Source: HXMU1420-2 sp034670145 (lineage in GTDB: Bacteria; Pseudomonadota; Alphaproteobacteria; Rhodobacterales; Rhodobacteraceae). From it: a stretch of 64,000 nt of DNA. The position numbers were made by a program, and so were the translations under genes. Within the stretch, counting starts at the first letter, position 1. Each line of letters starts with the position of its first letter. The stretch is from positions 184,613 through 248,612 of the forward strand of contig JAXMOA010000008.1 of assembly GCA_034670145.1 (NCBI GenBank). Direction: 5' to 3'. Shown in pieces: positions 43,355 through 53,900 of this stretch. The notes beneath the pieces are model-generated. The model made no database searches, was not told the origin of the DNA, and saw nothing but the letters and a program-made list of their open reading frames with translations.

Positions 43355-45025
43355 TCAATGCGCGTGGCCCTTGTCCCAGTCTTCCTGCTTTGGTGGAACT
43401 TCGAAAGTATGCTCTGGTGGTGGGCAGGGCAGGGTCCATTCCAACGTATCGGCATATTCATTCCAATAGTTGTTCTGAGTGACCTTGGCACCATAGCGCA
43501 ATGTCCAGAATACGATCCCGAAGAAGAACAGGAACGAAGCAAAGGACAGGAACGCGCCCCAGCTGGACCAGAGGTTCCAGTAAGCAAATGCTTCTGGATA
43601 GTCGATGTAGCGGCGTGGCATGCCCTGACGTCCCAGGAAGTGCTGTGGGAAGAAGGTCAGGTTGGCGCCGATAAACATCATCCAGAAGTGCAGCTTGCCC
43701 GCCCATTCAGGGTACTGACGGCCTGTCATTTTGCCAAAGTAGAAGTAGATCCCGGCAAAGATACAGAAGACCGCGCCCAAGCTCATCACATAGTGGAAGT
43801 GCGCAACCACATAGTATGTATCGTGGTAATAGCGGTCCACGGCGGCCTGGCTGAGGACGATCCCGGTCACACCACCTGCGGTAAACAGGAAGAGGAAACC
43901 AAAGGCCCAGAGCATCGGTGTCTTGAACTCGATCGAACCACCCCACATCGTCGCGATCCAGGAGAAGATCTTGACCCCTGTCGGGACCGCGATGACCATG
44001 GTTGCCAGCATGAAATAGGCTTGCTGGTTCAGGCTCATCCCGACCGTGTACATGTGGTGGGCCCACACGACAAAGCCCAGGGCGCCAATTGCGATCAGGG
44101 CCCAGACCATCGGCAGATAGCCGAACACAGGCTTGCGCGAAAAGGTGGCAATCACGTGGCTGATGATACCGAAACCGGGCAGGATGATGATGTACACTTC
44201 CGGGTGGCCAAAGAACCACAGGATATGCTGGTACAAAACCGGATCGCCGCCACCGGCCGGATCAAAGAAGGTGAAGCCAAAGTTGCGGTCCATCAGCAAC
44301 ATGGTGATGGCGCCGGCCAGAACAGGCAGAGACAGCAGGATCAGCCAGGCCGTGACAAAGATCGACCAGCTGAACAGCGGCACCTTGAACAGGGTCATGC
44401 CAGGGGCACGCATGTTCAGGAAGGTTGTGATCATGTTGATCGCGCCCAGGATCGACGAGGCGCCCGACAGGTGCACCGCGAAGATGGCCAGGTCCATCGA
44501 CATACCGCCTTCTTTCACCGACAACGGCGGGTAAAGCACCCATCCGACGCCCGCGCCAAGCTGATCATCACCACCCGGTGTCACAACCGACATCACCGCC
44601 AGCGTGGTCCCCGCGACATACATCCAGTAGGACAGGTTGTTCATCCGTGGGAACGCCATATCCGGCGCGCCGATCTGCAATGGCATGAAATAGTTGCCAA
44701 AGCCGCCGAACAGGGCCGGAATAACGACAAAGAACATCATCAGGATGCCGTGCCCTGTGATCAGCACGTTCCAGAGGTGTCCGTTCGGTGTACACTCCGC
44801 GCTGGAGGCAAACAACCGCGCGCCTTCCATACACATGTGTTGCACGCCTGGATGCATCAGCTCTAGGCGCATGTAGATGGTGAAAGCCACCGAGACGAAA
44901 CCGACAACAGCTGAAGTGATCAGGTATAGAATCCCGATATCCTTGTGGCTGGTTGACATGAACCAGCGGGTGAAGAAGCCCCGTGTGTCTTCGTGCTCGT
45001 GGCCGTGAATGGCTGCGTCTGCCAT
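43355..45025 (-). CDS. ctaD: Cytochrome c oxidase subunit I (aa3-type)
   Basis: A 556-residue, 12-helix heme-copper oxidase subunit that reduces oxygen and pumps protons. Visible ligands and markers: the heme a histidine in LITGHGILMMFF, D-channel residues in GGFGNYFMPLQIG, the Cu-B and Tyr-His crosslink site GHPEVYIIILPG, VVWAHHMYTVG, and the final heme ligands in YYVVAHFHYVMSLG. This matches the A1-type aa3 oxidase of Paracoccus and Rhodobacter. The ATG follows GGAGGCACCAA. It stands alone: subunits II and III are not adjacent, as is usual for ctaD in this order. Confidence 0.97.
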   Translation of the reverse strand: MADAAIHGHEHEDTRGFFTRWFMSTSHKDIGILYLITSAVVGFVSVAFTIYMRLELMHPGVQHMCMEGARLFASSAECTPNGHLWNVLITGHGILMMFFVVIPALFGGFGNYFMPLQIGAPDMAFPRMNNLSYWMYVAGTTLAVMSVVTPGGDDQLGAGVGWVLYPPLSVKEGGMSMDLAIFAVHLSGASSILGAINMITTFLNMRAPGMTLFKVPLFSWSIFVTAWLILLSLPVLAGAITMLLMDRNFGFTFFDPAGGGDPVLYQHILWFFGHPEVYIIILPGFGIISHVIATFSRKPVFGYLPMVWALIAIGALGFVVWAHHMYTVGMSLNQQAYFMLATMVIAVPTGVKIFSWIATMWGGSIEFKTPMLWAFGFLFLFTAGGVTGIVLSQAAVDRYYHDTYYVVAHFHYVMSLGAVFCIFAGIYFYFGKMTGRQYPEWAGKLHFWMMFIGANLTFFPQHFLGRQGMPRRYIDYPEAFAYWNLWSSWGAFLSFASFLFFFGIVFWTLRYGAKVTQNNYWNEYADTLEWTLPCPPPEHTFEVPPKQEDWDKGHAH

Positions 45026-45419
45026 TTGGTGCCTCCTGCAAATGTCTTGTGCGCACCGGGATAGGTACGCACTCTTCTACAGTCGGTTTTAGTTTGCAGG
45101 CGAAGGGGCATCAATGGTGGATGTCACCAAGCTGCATGATAAATTGACGCGCCCCGCGTCCACACAGCCCTTTCCCCCCTAGATGTGAGGCGCACAAGCG
45201 GATTTCAACCCTCCTGCGCGCCGTTTGCCCGGACTCTTGTCAGTCCGTTTCTTCAGGGCGTGCCGCGGGGGATTCTCCGCAACCTCAGGCCCCGGGGCAG
45301 AGCCGTCGCGGAGGCAGCGGCCAGCCCTGCGGGTCTTGACCCGCTGGCGGTCATCGCCCAGAACCCTCACAGACTGGGGCTGCAACGGCGCTGAGACAGC
45401 GCGCAATCGGAGATGACAC
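45026..45419. other. Intergenic region between ctaD and the HIT gene
   Basis: A 394-bp gap between divergent genes. A plausible ctaD promoter lies at 45086-45114. The right half has several small hairpins, including GCGGGTC/GACCCGC near 45330, but no gene, RNA or known riboswitch that I can support. No promoter for the HIT gene is clear. Confidence 0.5.
45086..45114 (-). promoter_or_regulatory. ctaD: Possible ctaD promoter
   Basis: On the minus strand TTGATG and TAAAAC are separated by 17 bp, in a fair match to sigma-70 elements, about 60 bp upstream of the ctaD start. Confidence 0.4.
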
Positions 45420-45836
45420 ATGTCATACGACACCGACAATATTTTCGCGAAAATCCTGCGCGGCGAGATTCCCTCGACGAAGGTCTACGAAAACGACGAG
45501 ACATTTGTGTTCATGGATATCATGCCGCGTGCGGACGGGCATTGCCTGGTCATCCCCAAAACGCCCTGCCGCAACCTGCTGGACGCCTCCCCGGAACAAT
45601 TGAGCGCCGTCATCGCCACGACCCAGCGTATGGCCCGGGCGGTGATGCAGGCCTTTGATGGCGATGGCGTGACAATTCAGCAATTCAACGAAGCAGCCGG
45701 CGGGCAAGAGGTGTTTCACCTGCATTTTCACGTGCTGCCCCGCCATGAGGGCCAAAAGATGCGGCCTCCGGGCAAGATGGAAGAGCGCGAGGTGATCGCA
45801 GCCAATGCAGAAAAGATTCGCGCCGCCCTGGCCTAG
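45420..45836 (+). CDS. HIT family nucleotide-binding protein
   Basis: A 138-residue histidine-triad protein of the HINT type. The triad is HLHFHVLPR (H100, H102, H104), and the N-terminal DNIFAKILRGEIPSTKVYENDE and PKTPCRNLLD segments are standard. Such proteins hydrolyse nucleoside phosphoramidates or adenylates; the physiological substrate in bacteria is not firmly known. It is convergent with lipB (17 bp apart). Confidence 0.94.
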   Translation: MSYDTDNIFAKILRGEIPSTKVYENDETFVFMDIMPRADGHCLVIPKTPCRNLLDASPEQLSAVIATTQRMARAVMQAFDGDGVTIQQFNEAAGGQEVFHLHFHVLPRHEGQKMRPPGKMEEREVIAANAEKIRAALA

Positions 45837-45853
45837 AGCCGGGGCAGGGTGGT

Positions 45854-46501
45854 TCAGTCTGCAAACACCTGATCAAAACACCGCATCAACGCCACATCCA
45901 GATCGGGCATCGTCACGGGCAGGCCCAGATCGGCCAGGCTCGTGACGCCATGTTCGCTGATGCCGCAGGGCACGATGCCGGAAAAATGCTCCAGATCCGG
46001 TTCGACGTTGATCGAAATTCCGTGAAAGCTGATCCATTTGCGCAGCCGGATGCCGATGGCGGCAATCTTGTCTTCGGCCATGGCACCGCTGGGGCGTTTG
46101 GGCTTTTCGGGGCGTTCAACCCAGACCCCCACACGCCCGTCGCGGATGTGACCGGTGATGTTGAACTCGGCCAAGGTCAGGATCACCCATGATTCCAGCT
46201 GTTTGACAAAGGCACGGACGTCGCGGCCACGGCGCCCGACGTCCAGCATGACATAGACCACCCTCTGACCGGGACCATGATAGGTGTATTGCCCGCCGCG
46301 CCGCGCCTCATAGACCGGAAAACGGTCCGGGTCGGTCAGGTCCTGGATTTGGGCCGAGGTGCCCGCCGTATAGAGCGGCGGGTGTTCCAGCAGCCAGATA
46401 CACTCGGGCGCCGTGCCCGCCGCAATATCAGCCACGCGGGTTTCCATGAATGCAAGCGCGTCTTCGTAGGGAACGCGCCCTTCGGTGATTTTCCACTCCA
46501 T
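45854..46501 (-). CDS. lipB: Octanoyl-[acyl-carrier-protein] transferase LipB
   Basis: A 215-residue LipB, which moves the octanoyl chain from ACP to lipoyl domains as the first step of lipoate synthesis. The acyl-cysteine is C179 in IVPCGISEHGVTSL and the catalytic lysine K145 is in EDKIAAIGIRLRKW; RRGGQYTYHGPGQRVVYVM is also typical. The start at 46501 gives normal length. lipA is not in the window. Confidence 0.96.
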   Translation of the reverse strand: MEWKITEGRVPYEDALAFMETRVADIAAGTAPECIWLLEHPPLYTAGTSAQIQDLTDPDRFPVYEARRGGQYTYHGPGQRVVYVMLDVGRRGRDVRAFVKQLESWVILTLAEFNITGHIRDGRVGVWVERPEKPKRPSGAMAEDKIAAIGIRLRKWISFHGISINVEPDLEHFSGIVPCGISEHGVTSLADLGLPVTMPDLDVALMRCFDQVFAD

Positions 46502-46814
46502 GGTGCTTTCAGGGTGTTCGCCCTGCCTCTTGAGGTTGTCGCGGATCGGTGCGGCATGGGGTGCGGTGACCGGGTTTCACCTCACACTGCGCAATTGGCA
46601 TGATGACGCCACTTTTGTCTAGGGCCGGGCCGGGACCCGGCTGCGTCGCCGCGAGTGTCGATTTTGCGGGCGCGGGGCAGGGCGCATATTCGCCCCAAAA
46701 CCGGGCCTGCCGGTGCTTCCGGTTTTTGTCTTCAGATCCGGCGCATTTTCGGTCGTTTCCCTCTTCACAAGCCCCGAGCGCTCGTCTATACGCGCCCCAC
46801 TCATCCGAGCACGT
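46502..46814. other. Intergenic region between lipB and tRNA-Leu
   Basis: A 313-bp gap. No credible gene is present; frames here that run over the tRNA on the opposite strand are spurious. The promoter for the tRNA must lie near its right end, but no clear -35/-10 pair was picked out. Confidence 0.6.
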
Positions 46815-46901
46815 GCGGTCGTGGCGGAATTGGTAGACGCGCAGCGTTGAGGTCGCTGTGGGGTAACACCCGTGGAAGTTCGAGTCTTCTCGACCGCACC
46901 A
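46815..46901 (+). tRNA. tRNA-Leu (anticodon GAG)
   Basis: An 87-nt leucine tRNA with encoded CCA. The acceptor arms GCGGTCG (46815-46821) and CGACCGC (46891-46897) pair fully, the anticodon stem-loop is CAGCG-TTGAGGT-CGCTG with anticodon GAG, the long variable arm (GTGGGGTAACACCC) is class II as expected, and the T-arm loop is GTTCGAGTC. It reads CUC and CUU codons. It marks the left border of the unusual giant-protein locus and could be an integration site, but no direct repeat of its 3' end was found in the window. Confidence 0.96.
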
Positions 46902-47177
46902 ACAAACTTGGTAAGATGTTGAAAACAATGGCGCCAGCCGACAGGCTGCTGCGCAACTTCGCATCGCAAGCCGCGCGTCGGCCTCCCAAACGCCCGCCAG
47001 TCGACACCGTGCCCACAGTATGCCTGTGGCCCATGCGCCAACCATTGCGAAGGGCGGAGCACTTTGACGGTTTGCTGCATTTCCCAAAGCCGCGCAAACC
47101 GCCCGCTTGCCCCTCTTAGTCCAGTGGTCTGCGTTCCCGTTCTGATGTGCCCCGCGATGGGCGCAGGGTCGGCCGGT

Positions 47178-47900
47178 CTAGGCCAGCTGATAGGTGTCTT
47201 CGGCGTCTTCGGGTGTCCCGTTCGACATATACGTGCGCTGCATATCGACGAAAGGACCCGCCGTCAGCATGGCCCGGATCTCGGCCCAGCCCTCATTATC
47301 CGCGCTGATCACGTCATAAAGTTCCTTGCCGACCGAAACGCCCATGACCGCTTCTTCGTCTTCGGTATTGAGCCACCTGAACTGCATCCGATCCTCGTCC
47401 ATTGCGATCAGCCTGCATTCAATTCCTGGCCGCATTGGCGCCTCTTCCATCCGGCGGATCAGGTCCATCTTGACCATTTCCACAACCACATCGTCCAGCC
47501 CAAGCTCGTCAATCAGGATCTTTTCGCGAACGGCAGGCCAGCCAAAGGTCAGGCGCGGATTCAGGTCGTCACCGATTTCGCGCGCCGCGCCGGTCGCATT
47601 GGCGCCGTAGGTGTCGTCAAACAGCGTTCTGGCCTCAGCCTCAATTGCCCCATAGTCCAGGATCTGCCGGCCCGGCATCGACATGATCCATTCGCCGCGA
47701 CCGACGTCGAGATAATTGAACAACGGTTCCAGCCGGAACGTGAACCCGCAATTGGGGCAGGTGTTTTCCTGAAACGTGTCGTCCAGAATGACGTCGCGCA
47801 GATCAGGCCGCCGGTCGGCGTTGACGCTGCCCACCGCCTGGATTGTGTAGACGTGTTCGCATTCCTGGCAGGTGATGCCGGTATTGGTAAACAATGACAT
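47178..47900 (-). CDS. CpXC domain protein encoded after the giant zincin gene
   Basis: A 240-residue protein with a CpXC zinc-ribbon domain (PF14353): ITCQECEHVYTIQAVGSVNADRRPDLRDVILDDTF followed by NTCPNCGFTFRLEP supplies two CxxC pairs. The rest is an alpha/beta region with an acidic middle (LGLDDVVVEMVKMDLIRRME) and WLNTEDEEAV. It starts 11 bp after the stop of the giant gene, so the two form an operon. No signal peptide is present. The function of CpXC proteins is not known to me; here an immunity, chaperone or adaptor role for the giant protein is a reasonable guess. Confidence 0.85.
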   Translation of the reverse strand: MSLFTNTGITCQECEHVYTIQAVGSVNADRRPDLRDVILDDTFQENTCPNCGFTFRLEPLFNYLDVGRGEWIMSMPGRQILDYGAIEAEARTLFDDTYGANATGAAREIGDDLNPRLTFGWPAVREKILIDELGLDDVVVEMVKMDLIRRMEEAPMRPGIECRLIAMDEDRMQFRWLNTEDEEAVMGVSVGKELYDVISADNEGWAEIRAMLTAGPFVDMQRTYMSNGTPEDAEDTYQLA

Positions 47901-47911
47901 AGCGGTCTCCC

Positions 47912-50900
47912 TCAGTTGTCCCGGTCGGCAAGCGCGGCAAGCTCGGCGCACATCGGATGGCCCGGTTTCAGCTTGTTCGAATAATAGGCGGCGTAAATCT
48001 CCGAGAACCATTCGCCCGGTGCGCGGAACTGGTATCCGGTCAGACCCATCTTGCGTGTCGCGGCCTTGTACCCGACCCACAGACCGGCATAGGCCTCGTG
48101 GATGATTTCACCGCCCCCCAGCTCCAGCGCCATCGCCGTGGCGTTTGTTTCCCAAGGGTTATTGGTAGATTTTGCGTTTTCCGCCCAATTGTGGATCTGC
48201 TGGCGGCGGCGTTCCCATTCCTCGGGCTTGATCCGGTCGGGCGGATCGGCCAGGGGCGGGTTGGTATTGCCGGACAGAACCTCCTGCACATAGGCCAGAT
48301 CTCCGAATTTGAAATGGGCCGCCACCTTTTCAGCGACGGAACGCACATCGCGACCGTATTCTGTCCAGCCACCGAATTTCGCATCGCCCTGTTTGGACCG
48401 CATGTAGCCGTATTTGTCGTCAACCGAGTGGCCAACCTCGTGCAATGTGTTCCAGTTGAACATCTGCACCGGTTCGTCATTGGCGGGTTCATAGTCACCG
48501 CGGTTTTCGTAGCCGTCGTCGTTTGTATCCCACGATCCGGTATTATGTTCCGAACCGAGCCCCCGGCCAGAGCTGGTCACGGCAGCCCCTTCGCGCATGC
48601 TGAGCGTCTTCTTGCTCCAAGCCTCGTAGGCCGATGCGCCGCCATCGGCACTGCCGTCTGCCTTGCGGTAGTCGTCGATGCCCAACAGGCTGTCATTGGA
48701 CAGGGTATGTTTCTTGGGCAGTTTTGACATCGCCTCGTAGAATTTCAGGACATTGGGGCCCTTGTTGGCGCCGTCGACTTCCAGAGCGCCATCGACTTTG
48801 ATTTCCAGTTTACAGCCGAACCGGATTTTCATCGCCACCCGCAGAATGTCGCGGCGGGCATCCGGGTCGAGCTTCTTGATGATCTCGTCCAGTTTGTCCG
48901 GGCCACCGGGCTGATCCAGAATCGCCTTGACCTCATCGTCTGTCGGCGCCGTCGTGTTTTCCAGCATCTTGATCGTCAGCCGTGCCCGCGCGGCCGCTTC
49001 AGCGGCGGATTTGAGCGCCGCAATCGCCTTGGCCAGATCGGGGTCCGCCGCTTCGGCATGGCTGGCCGCTTCGGACAGTTTGGACTGTAGCGCCTTCATG
49101 TCGTCGTTGATCGCGTAGCGGTGTGCATTGTCCTGCAATTGCTTGAGCACCGGATCGCCGGACTCCGGCACCAGTTTGGCCCGTTCCTTGTCGTATTCGG
49201 CGCGCTGATCGGCCAGCGCCTCGGCTTTGCGGAACGTGCTGATGGCGTTCAGCAGATGGGACATCGCAGCCGCTTCGCCGGATGCGAGCATCATTGCCGG
49301 GGCTTCGTTCATCTGGGTCTTGATCAGGGTCATCCGCTCGATCATGAAATCCTTGGCCGCATGCGACCCTCCAAGGAAGTCATCGACCAGCTTCACCGCC
49401 TTGGTGGTTTCATCACGCACCTGGGCCACCTGAAGTTGATGGATCTCCGCAGCTCCGCAATCCGCGCAGGCCTGTTTGATCAGATCCTGCACATCGTTGT
49501 TGCCGCCATCTATCGCTGTCTGCGCTTCGTCCAACGTCTTGCCGGCGGCGATGATCCTGTCGACCAGCTGTTCCTGTGTCGGCGATGTGCGCAATTGCGT
49601 CAGTTTATCCCGCACCTCCTGGATTGCGGCCTCCAGCTCGGTTTGATGCGGCGCGTCGCCGACCCCCTCCAGCACCGCCAAACCGCTGTGCAGGTCGCCG
49701 GTGGCCATCGCATCCGTACAGTTTTTCGGGATCTCGTTCATCAGCGCCGTTGCGGCGGCGAAATCGCCTCGGACGCGCAGGTCCTCGGCCGATTTGAACT
49801 TCACCTCGGCGCGGTCAAGCAGCGGTTTGATCACCACAGCGCGCTCGGGTGGTTCCTTGGCCTCGTCCAGCTTGGCCCGTGCCGCCGCCTTGGCAAGCTT
49901 GAAGGTTTCATTCAGTGGGATCTGGCGGTTCAGCTCTGCAACCTTGGGCTTTAGTGCCTTCATCAGCGCCGTGGCCGTTTCGAACTGCCGGTTCTGGGCC
50001 AGTTCGTCGCCCTTGACCAGACCGTCATCAATTTCGGCAATCAACTCATCGAGCCCCGGATTCGGGCGCGTCGGCGTGCCCAGATCATCGGTCACGTCGC
50101 TTTTTCGAGCGGTCTTATAAGTGGTGTAGCGCTTCAGGAGCTCATCGCCGTGATAGGTGTACCAGCCCATTTCCTCCAACTGCTTCTGTGCCGCGACAAA
50201 GGCATGATCGCGGAACATCTTGTCGATCTGCTTTTTCATCGCCGCCTGGCGGTCCAGCTCCATCTTCAGAATGGGCTGATTGTCTTCCACAGTGGTCTTG
50301 GCGGCCGCGTATGTTGTATTTTTGGAAGCCAGCGCCGCAGTGTAATCGGTGCAGAGCTTTTCATAGGGCGCCTTGAGGTTTTTGCCCTTTTCGATGAGCT
50401 TGTCCGACCCGGCGATATCAAAGCGTTTGAGGCAATCGTCAGCGTCCTTGATCACCTGGTTCAGGCGGTCACGCTCTTTCTTGAAAATTGCATTGTCGGT
50501 CTGCGCATTGAGATGCGCGACCAGATCGCTGATGACGGTGCGGTCGGTCTGCTGGGCGATTCTGGCGTCTGCCTTGCGCTCGACCTTTTCGCAGGTGACC
50601 AGCGCCCCGGCGATGGTTTGCAACGCGTCGTCGAATTTGAAACCGGGCGTCTTGGCCGCGTCTTCTGCCGCTTTCAGCTGCTTTTCCAGATCCTTCAGAT
50701 CGTCCGTGATCACCTTGTCCGGATCGACATTCTTGCCGGGCAGAGTTTGCTCGACCGCGGTCTTCAGTTTGCCGAACTCGGCATCATATTTCGGTTTGCG
50801 TTCAACCTTTTGCAAGGCGTCCTTGAGAATCCCGTCAATCTCCTGAAGCTTTGCCTCAGCGGTGGCTGTGTCGGGTTTTTCCGCCTCTTCAGTGTCGCTG

Positions 50901-53900
50901 GGCGGCGGGTTCACTTTCATCGCGTCCTTGGCCGTGGCCAACAGCGCATCCACCGAGTCGATCAGGTCGGCGAACGTGCCGTCGTCCTTGCCTTTGACAT
51001 CGGATTTCAGACCGGGGATCGCATTGATCCAGGCGTTGATCTGGGCGGCCTTGGCATCATCGCCTTCGCCCGCGGCCTCGGGTTTGGCGTCCGTGATCTT
51101 CTTGTTGCCATCCAGCAGCGCCTTGGCCTGTTCGCCACGGGTTTTGGCGGCTTCAATGGCGGTGGTGGCCTCGTCAAACTTCTTGATCAACTCAAAGGCC
51201 GTGGCCTGCGAAAGATAACTGTCCGCAGCCGCAATTTCGGATGCGGCTATACCGCCAGCATCGTCGTTCGTCTCGCGGATCTTGTCGAGCGCCTCGGTGA
51301 TCGTTTTCTTCTTGTCGATGTATATCTTGTACTTCGCCGCCAACGCCTTTTGCGGCGTGAACATCGGCTGGATGGCGTCCATCAGCTTGATTGCTGCAGC
51401 AAATTCGCGGGCATCCTTGAACTGGTCCAGCCGATCCTTGTCGGCCTTTGCTCTGAGGTAGAAATCTTCGATTCCCGCACGCCCGTCATGGCCTTCGATC
51501 GCTGTGAACTCCGGGTCAAAGGCCTCGCGCTTATCAACGTAAGCTTTGGCCAGCGGCAGAATCCTTTGGCCTGCGGCGACGGAATAGCGGATCTCGTTGG
51601 CTTGTACGTAAGCCGCAATGAAATCCGGCTGCGGGGCGTCAGCCTGCGCTTCGGCACTGGCGGCAAATGTACGACAGGGTGTCAACTCCGGCAAGAGATG
51701 CGCTTTGTATTTGTCGTCCTCCGCTTCCAGTTTCGCGATTTCGACCTTGTAGTAGCCGACGTAAATGTCCTGATACCTTTTGTGCGCGGCATCCGCCCGC
51801 TTGGCCTGGTCCAAAAGAGCAGGGATCTTGTTGAGTTCTGCCAACGCATCTGAAAACCGCTTGCGATTGGACAGTGGCGCGGCGTTCATCAGGCATCGCT
51901 GTGCCGCGTCTTTTAGCGCATTGCTTTGATCATTTGCGTAGGGTGACAATGCACCGATGGTGGCGGCACGTTTGTCGCGGATGGTCTGATACGTCGCTGT
52001 ATCATCAGCAAGCTTCAAGAGCGTGTCGTAAGTGTCTGTTACTGCTTTCAGATCAGTCCGGGCTTCTGGGTAGCTCGCTGCATCGGCCTTGGCTTTGGCG
52101 GCTTCAGCGTCCGATTTGAACGTATTGAAAGCTGTCAATACCGGCTCACCCTTTGCCGCGCTGTGGCTGTCGATATTGTCGCGCTGAATGGTGTAAAGAT
52201 CCCATTCCCGTTCCCAGGCTTCTTTTTCCGCCATCAGCTCGTGAATGGTTTTCTTGAGCGCGGCAATGTCCGTCTTGGCCGTGGCGACGGCGGCTTTGAT
52301 GGCGTCCAGCCCATCGTCGCTCGACAGGTCAAGCGTGCCTGCAATGCGGTTGGTTTCTGTCGCCCAGTCCGCCGGGGCATTATTGCCGAAATCGGCGGCA
52401 AGCTTGCGCAGCTCTTTGATGCCATTTTCCAGCAGATGTTCAGCGTTGGACAATTCCACCATCAGCCCGGCGTCTTCGACCGTATCGTTAGAGTAGGGGC
52501 CTTCGGGTTTGTTTGCGTTGGCCTCGTCCAGCAGCCTCTTGGTGTCGCGCAAGGCGGCGACGGCGGCGTCCCAGTCTTCTTCCCGGGCCTTGGCGTTGGC
52601 CAGTTCCCAGGCAGCGGCCAGCGCCGAGGTATCGGTGATCTGGGCGCGGATCAGCTCTTCGACCGGGCCTTTCAGGGCGGGGGACGCGCGCTCCCAGACC
52701 GATTTGTTTACGGCCCCGTCTTTTTTCTGCACGCCCTGATCGGGGATGTTGTCCATTTCTTCAATCAGTTTCAGCGCGGCACTGACGGCGCGGATCGCGA
52801 CTTCGTATTCCTGTTCCTCGTTGGCCTTCGCATTGGCGGCGGCCCAAAGCGCTTCGATCCGGGATCGCTCCTTGGTGTTATGCGACAGCCCCGCCAGAAT
52901 TTTCGGTTCCGCATTCTTGCGCTTGTCGGCCCACATGCTGGCCAGCAGGGCTTGTTTGCGGTCCTCCTGCTCTCGGATCTTCTGTTGCGCGACTTCCGGC
53001 GCGGGGGTGGCCTCTTGATTGGCCAATTGCACCAGGCGGGTGATTTCCGGCAGGGATCCGGCGGCGGCGCGATAATCCGGGACAAGGGCGTTGGCCTTTT
53101 CGTTGGCCCACGCCCATGCGGCGCGCAGCGCGCCTGGGTCGCCGCCGGGCAGCTTCACTGCTGCGGCGACCAGTGGTTTCAGCCGTGCCGCCCCCTTGAG
53201 CCACCGTTCCCGTTCGGCGTCGTCGTTGCCCGGGCCGGTCGGACCGTCATCAGGGTCCGGATCGCCGCCCGGTTTTTTGCCACCACCGGACCCACCGGCG
53301 GCGGCGATGGCGGCCTCGATCTTGCCCAGTCCGGCAAGGGCTTTTTCCAGAGCATCGTCCGAAACCATGCCCAGCACCGTTTTCAGCGCGGGCGCCAGCC
53401 TGTCCTTGTCCTTCTGCGACAGTTGCAGCAATTCCGCGTTTGCGGCTTTGATGCGCGCGACCAATGCGACCTTCGCGGCCTTTCGCTTTCCAGGATCTGG
53501 CTGCGTCTCCGGTTCTTCGTTGGTGTCGGGGTCTTCCCCCTGATCCAGGTTTTCCCCCTGATCCAGGCCTTCGCCCTGAACCAGGTCTTCGTCCTCATCG
53601 TCGCCTTTTTCGAACTCTGTTCCATCGGGCGACAGGATGCTGATTTTCAACGATAATTTCGCCGACTTCAGAAACGCCTTGCACTTCTTCTTCATCCCGG
53701 CGGGCGGTTCGCTTGCGCAGGCGAATGTCATGTTGTTGCCATCAATCGTGACCGTGCCGAACGTCGATTTCGCCATTTCGACGCCGTCCGCCTTTCGCGC
53801 CTGTTTGAACAGGATCGAGCCTTCTTTCTTGCGATGCATGACCAGGGCGGTGTCTTCTGCTTTCTTGCCCAGAGCCAGCCCGAAATTCAGGGGCATCTTT

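Noticed and set aside
43178..44866. 562-codon frame antisense to ctaD
   Set aside because: His/Asp-rich shadow of the membrane helices of cytochrome oxidase subunit I.
45445..45458. Palindrome ATTTTCGCGAAAAT
   Set aside because: It lies inside the HIT coding sequence and encodes the normal IFAKI residues of the family.
46509..47087. 192-codon frame over the tRNA-Leu gene containing CWCGREDSNFHGCYP
   Set aside because: This is the well-known false protein read antisense across a tRNA-Leu gene; not a real product.
50150..53656. Open frames of 567 and 497 codons antisense to the giant gene
   Set aside because: They mirror its codon pattern, have no ribosome site and no recognisable domain; the minus-strand frame has a good start and clear motifs.
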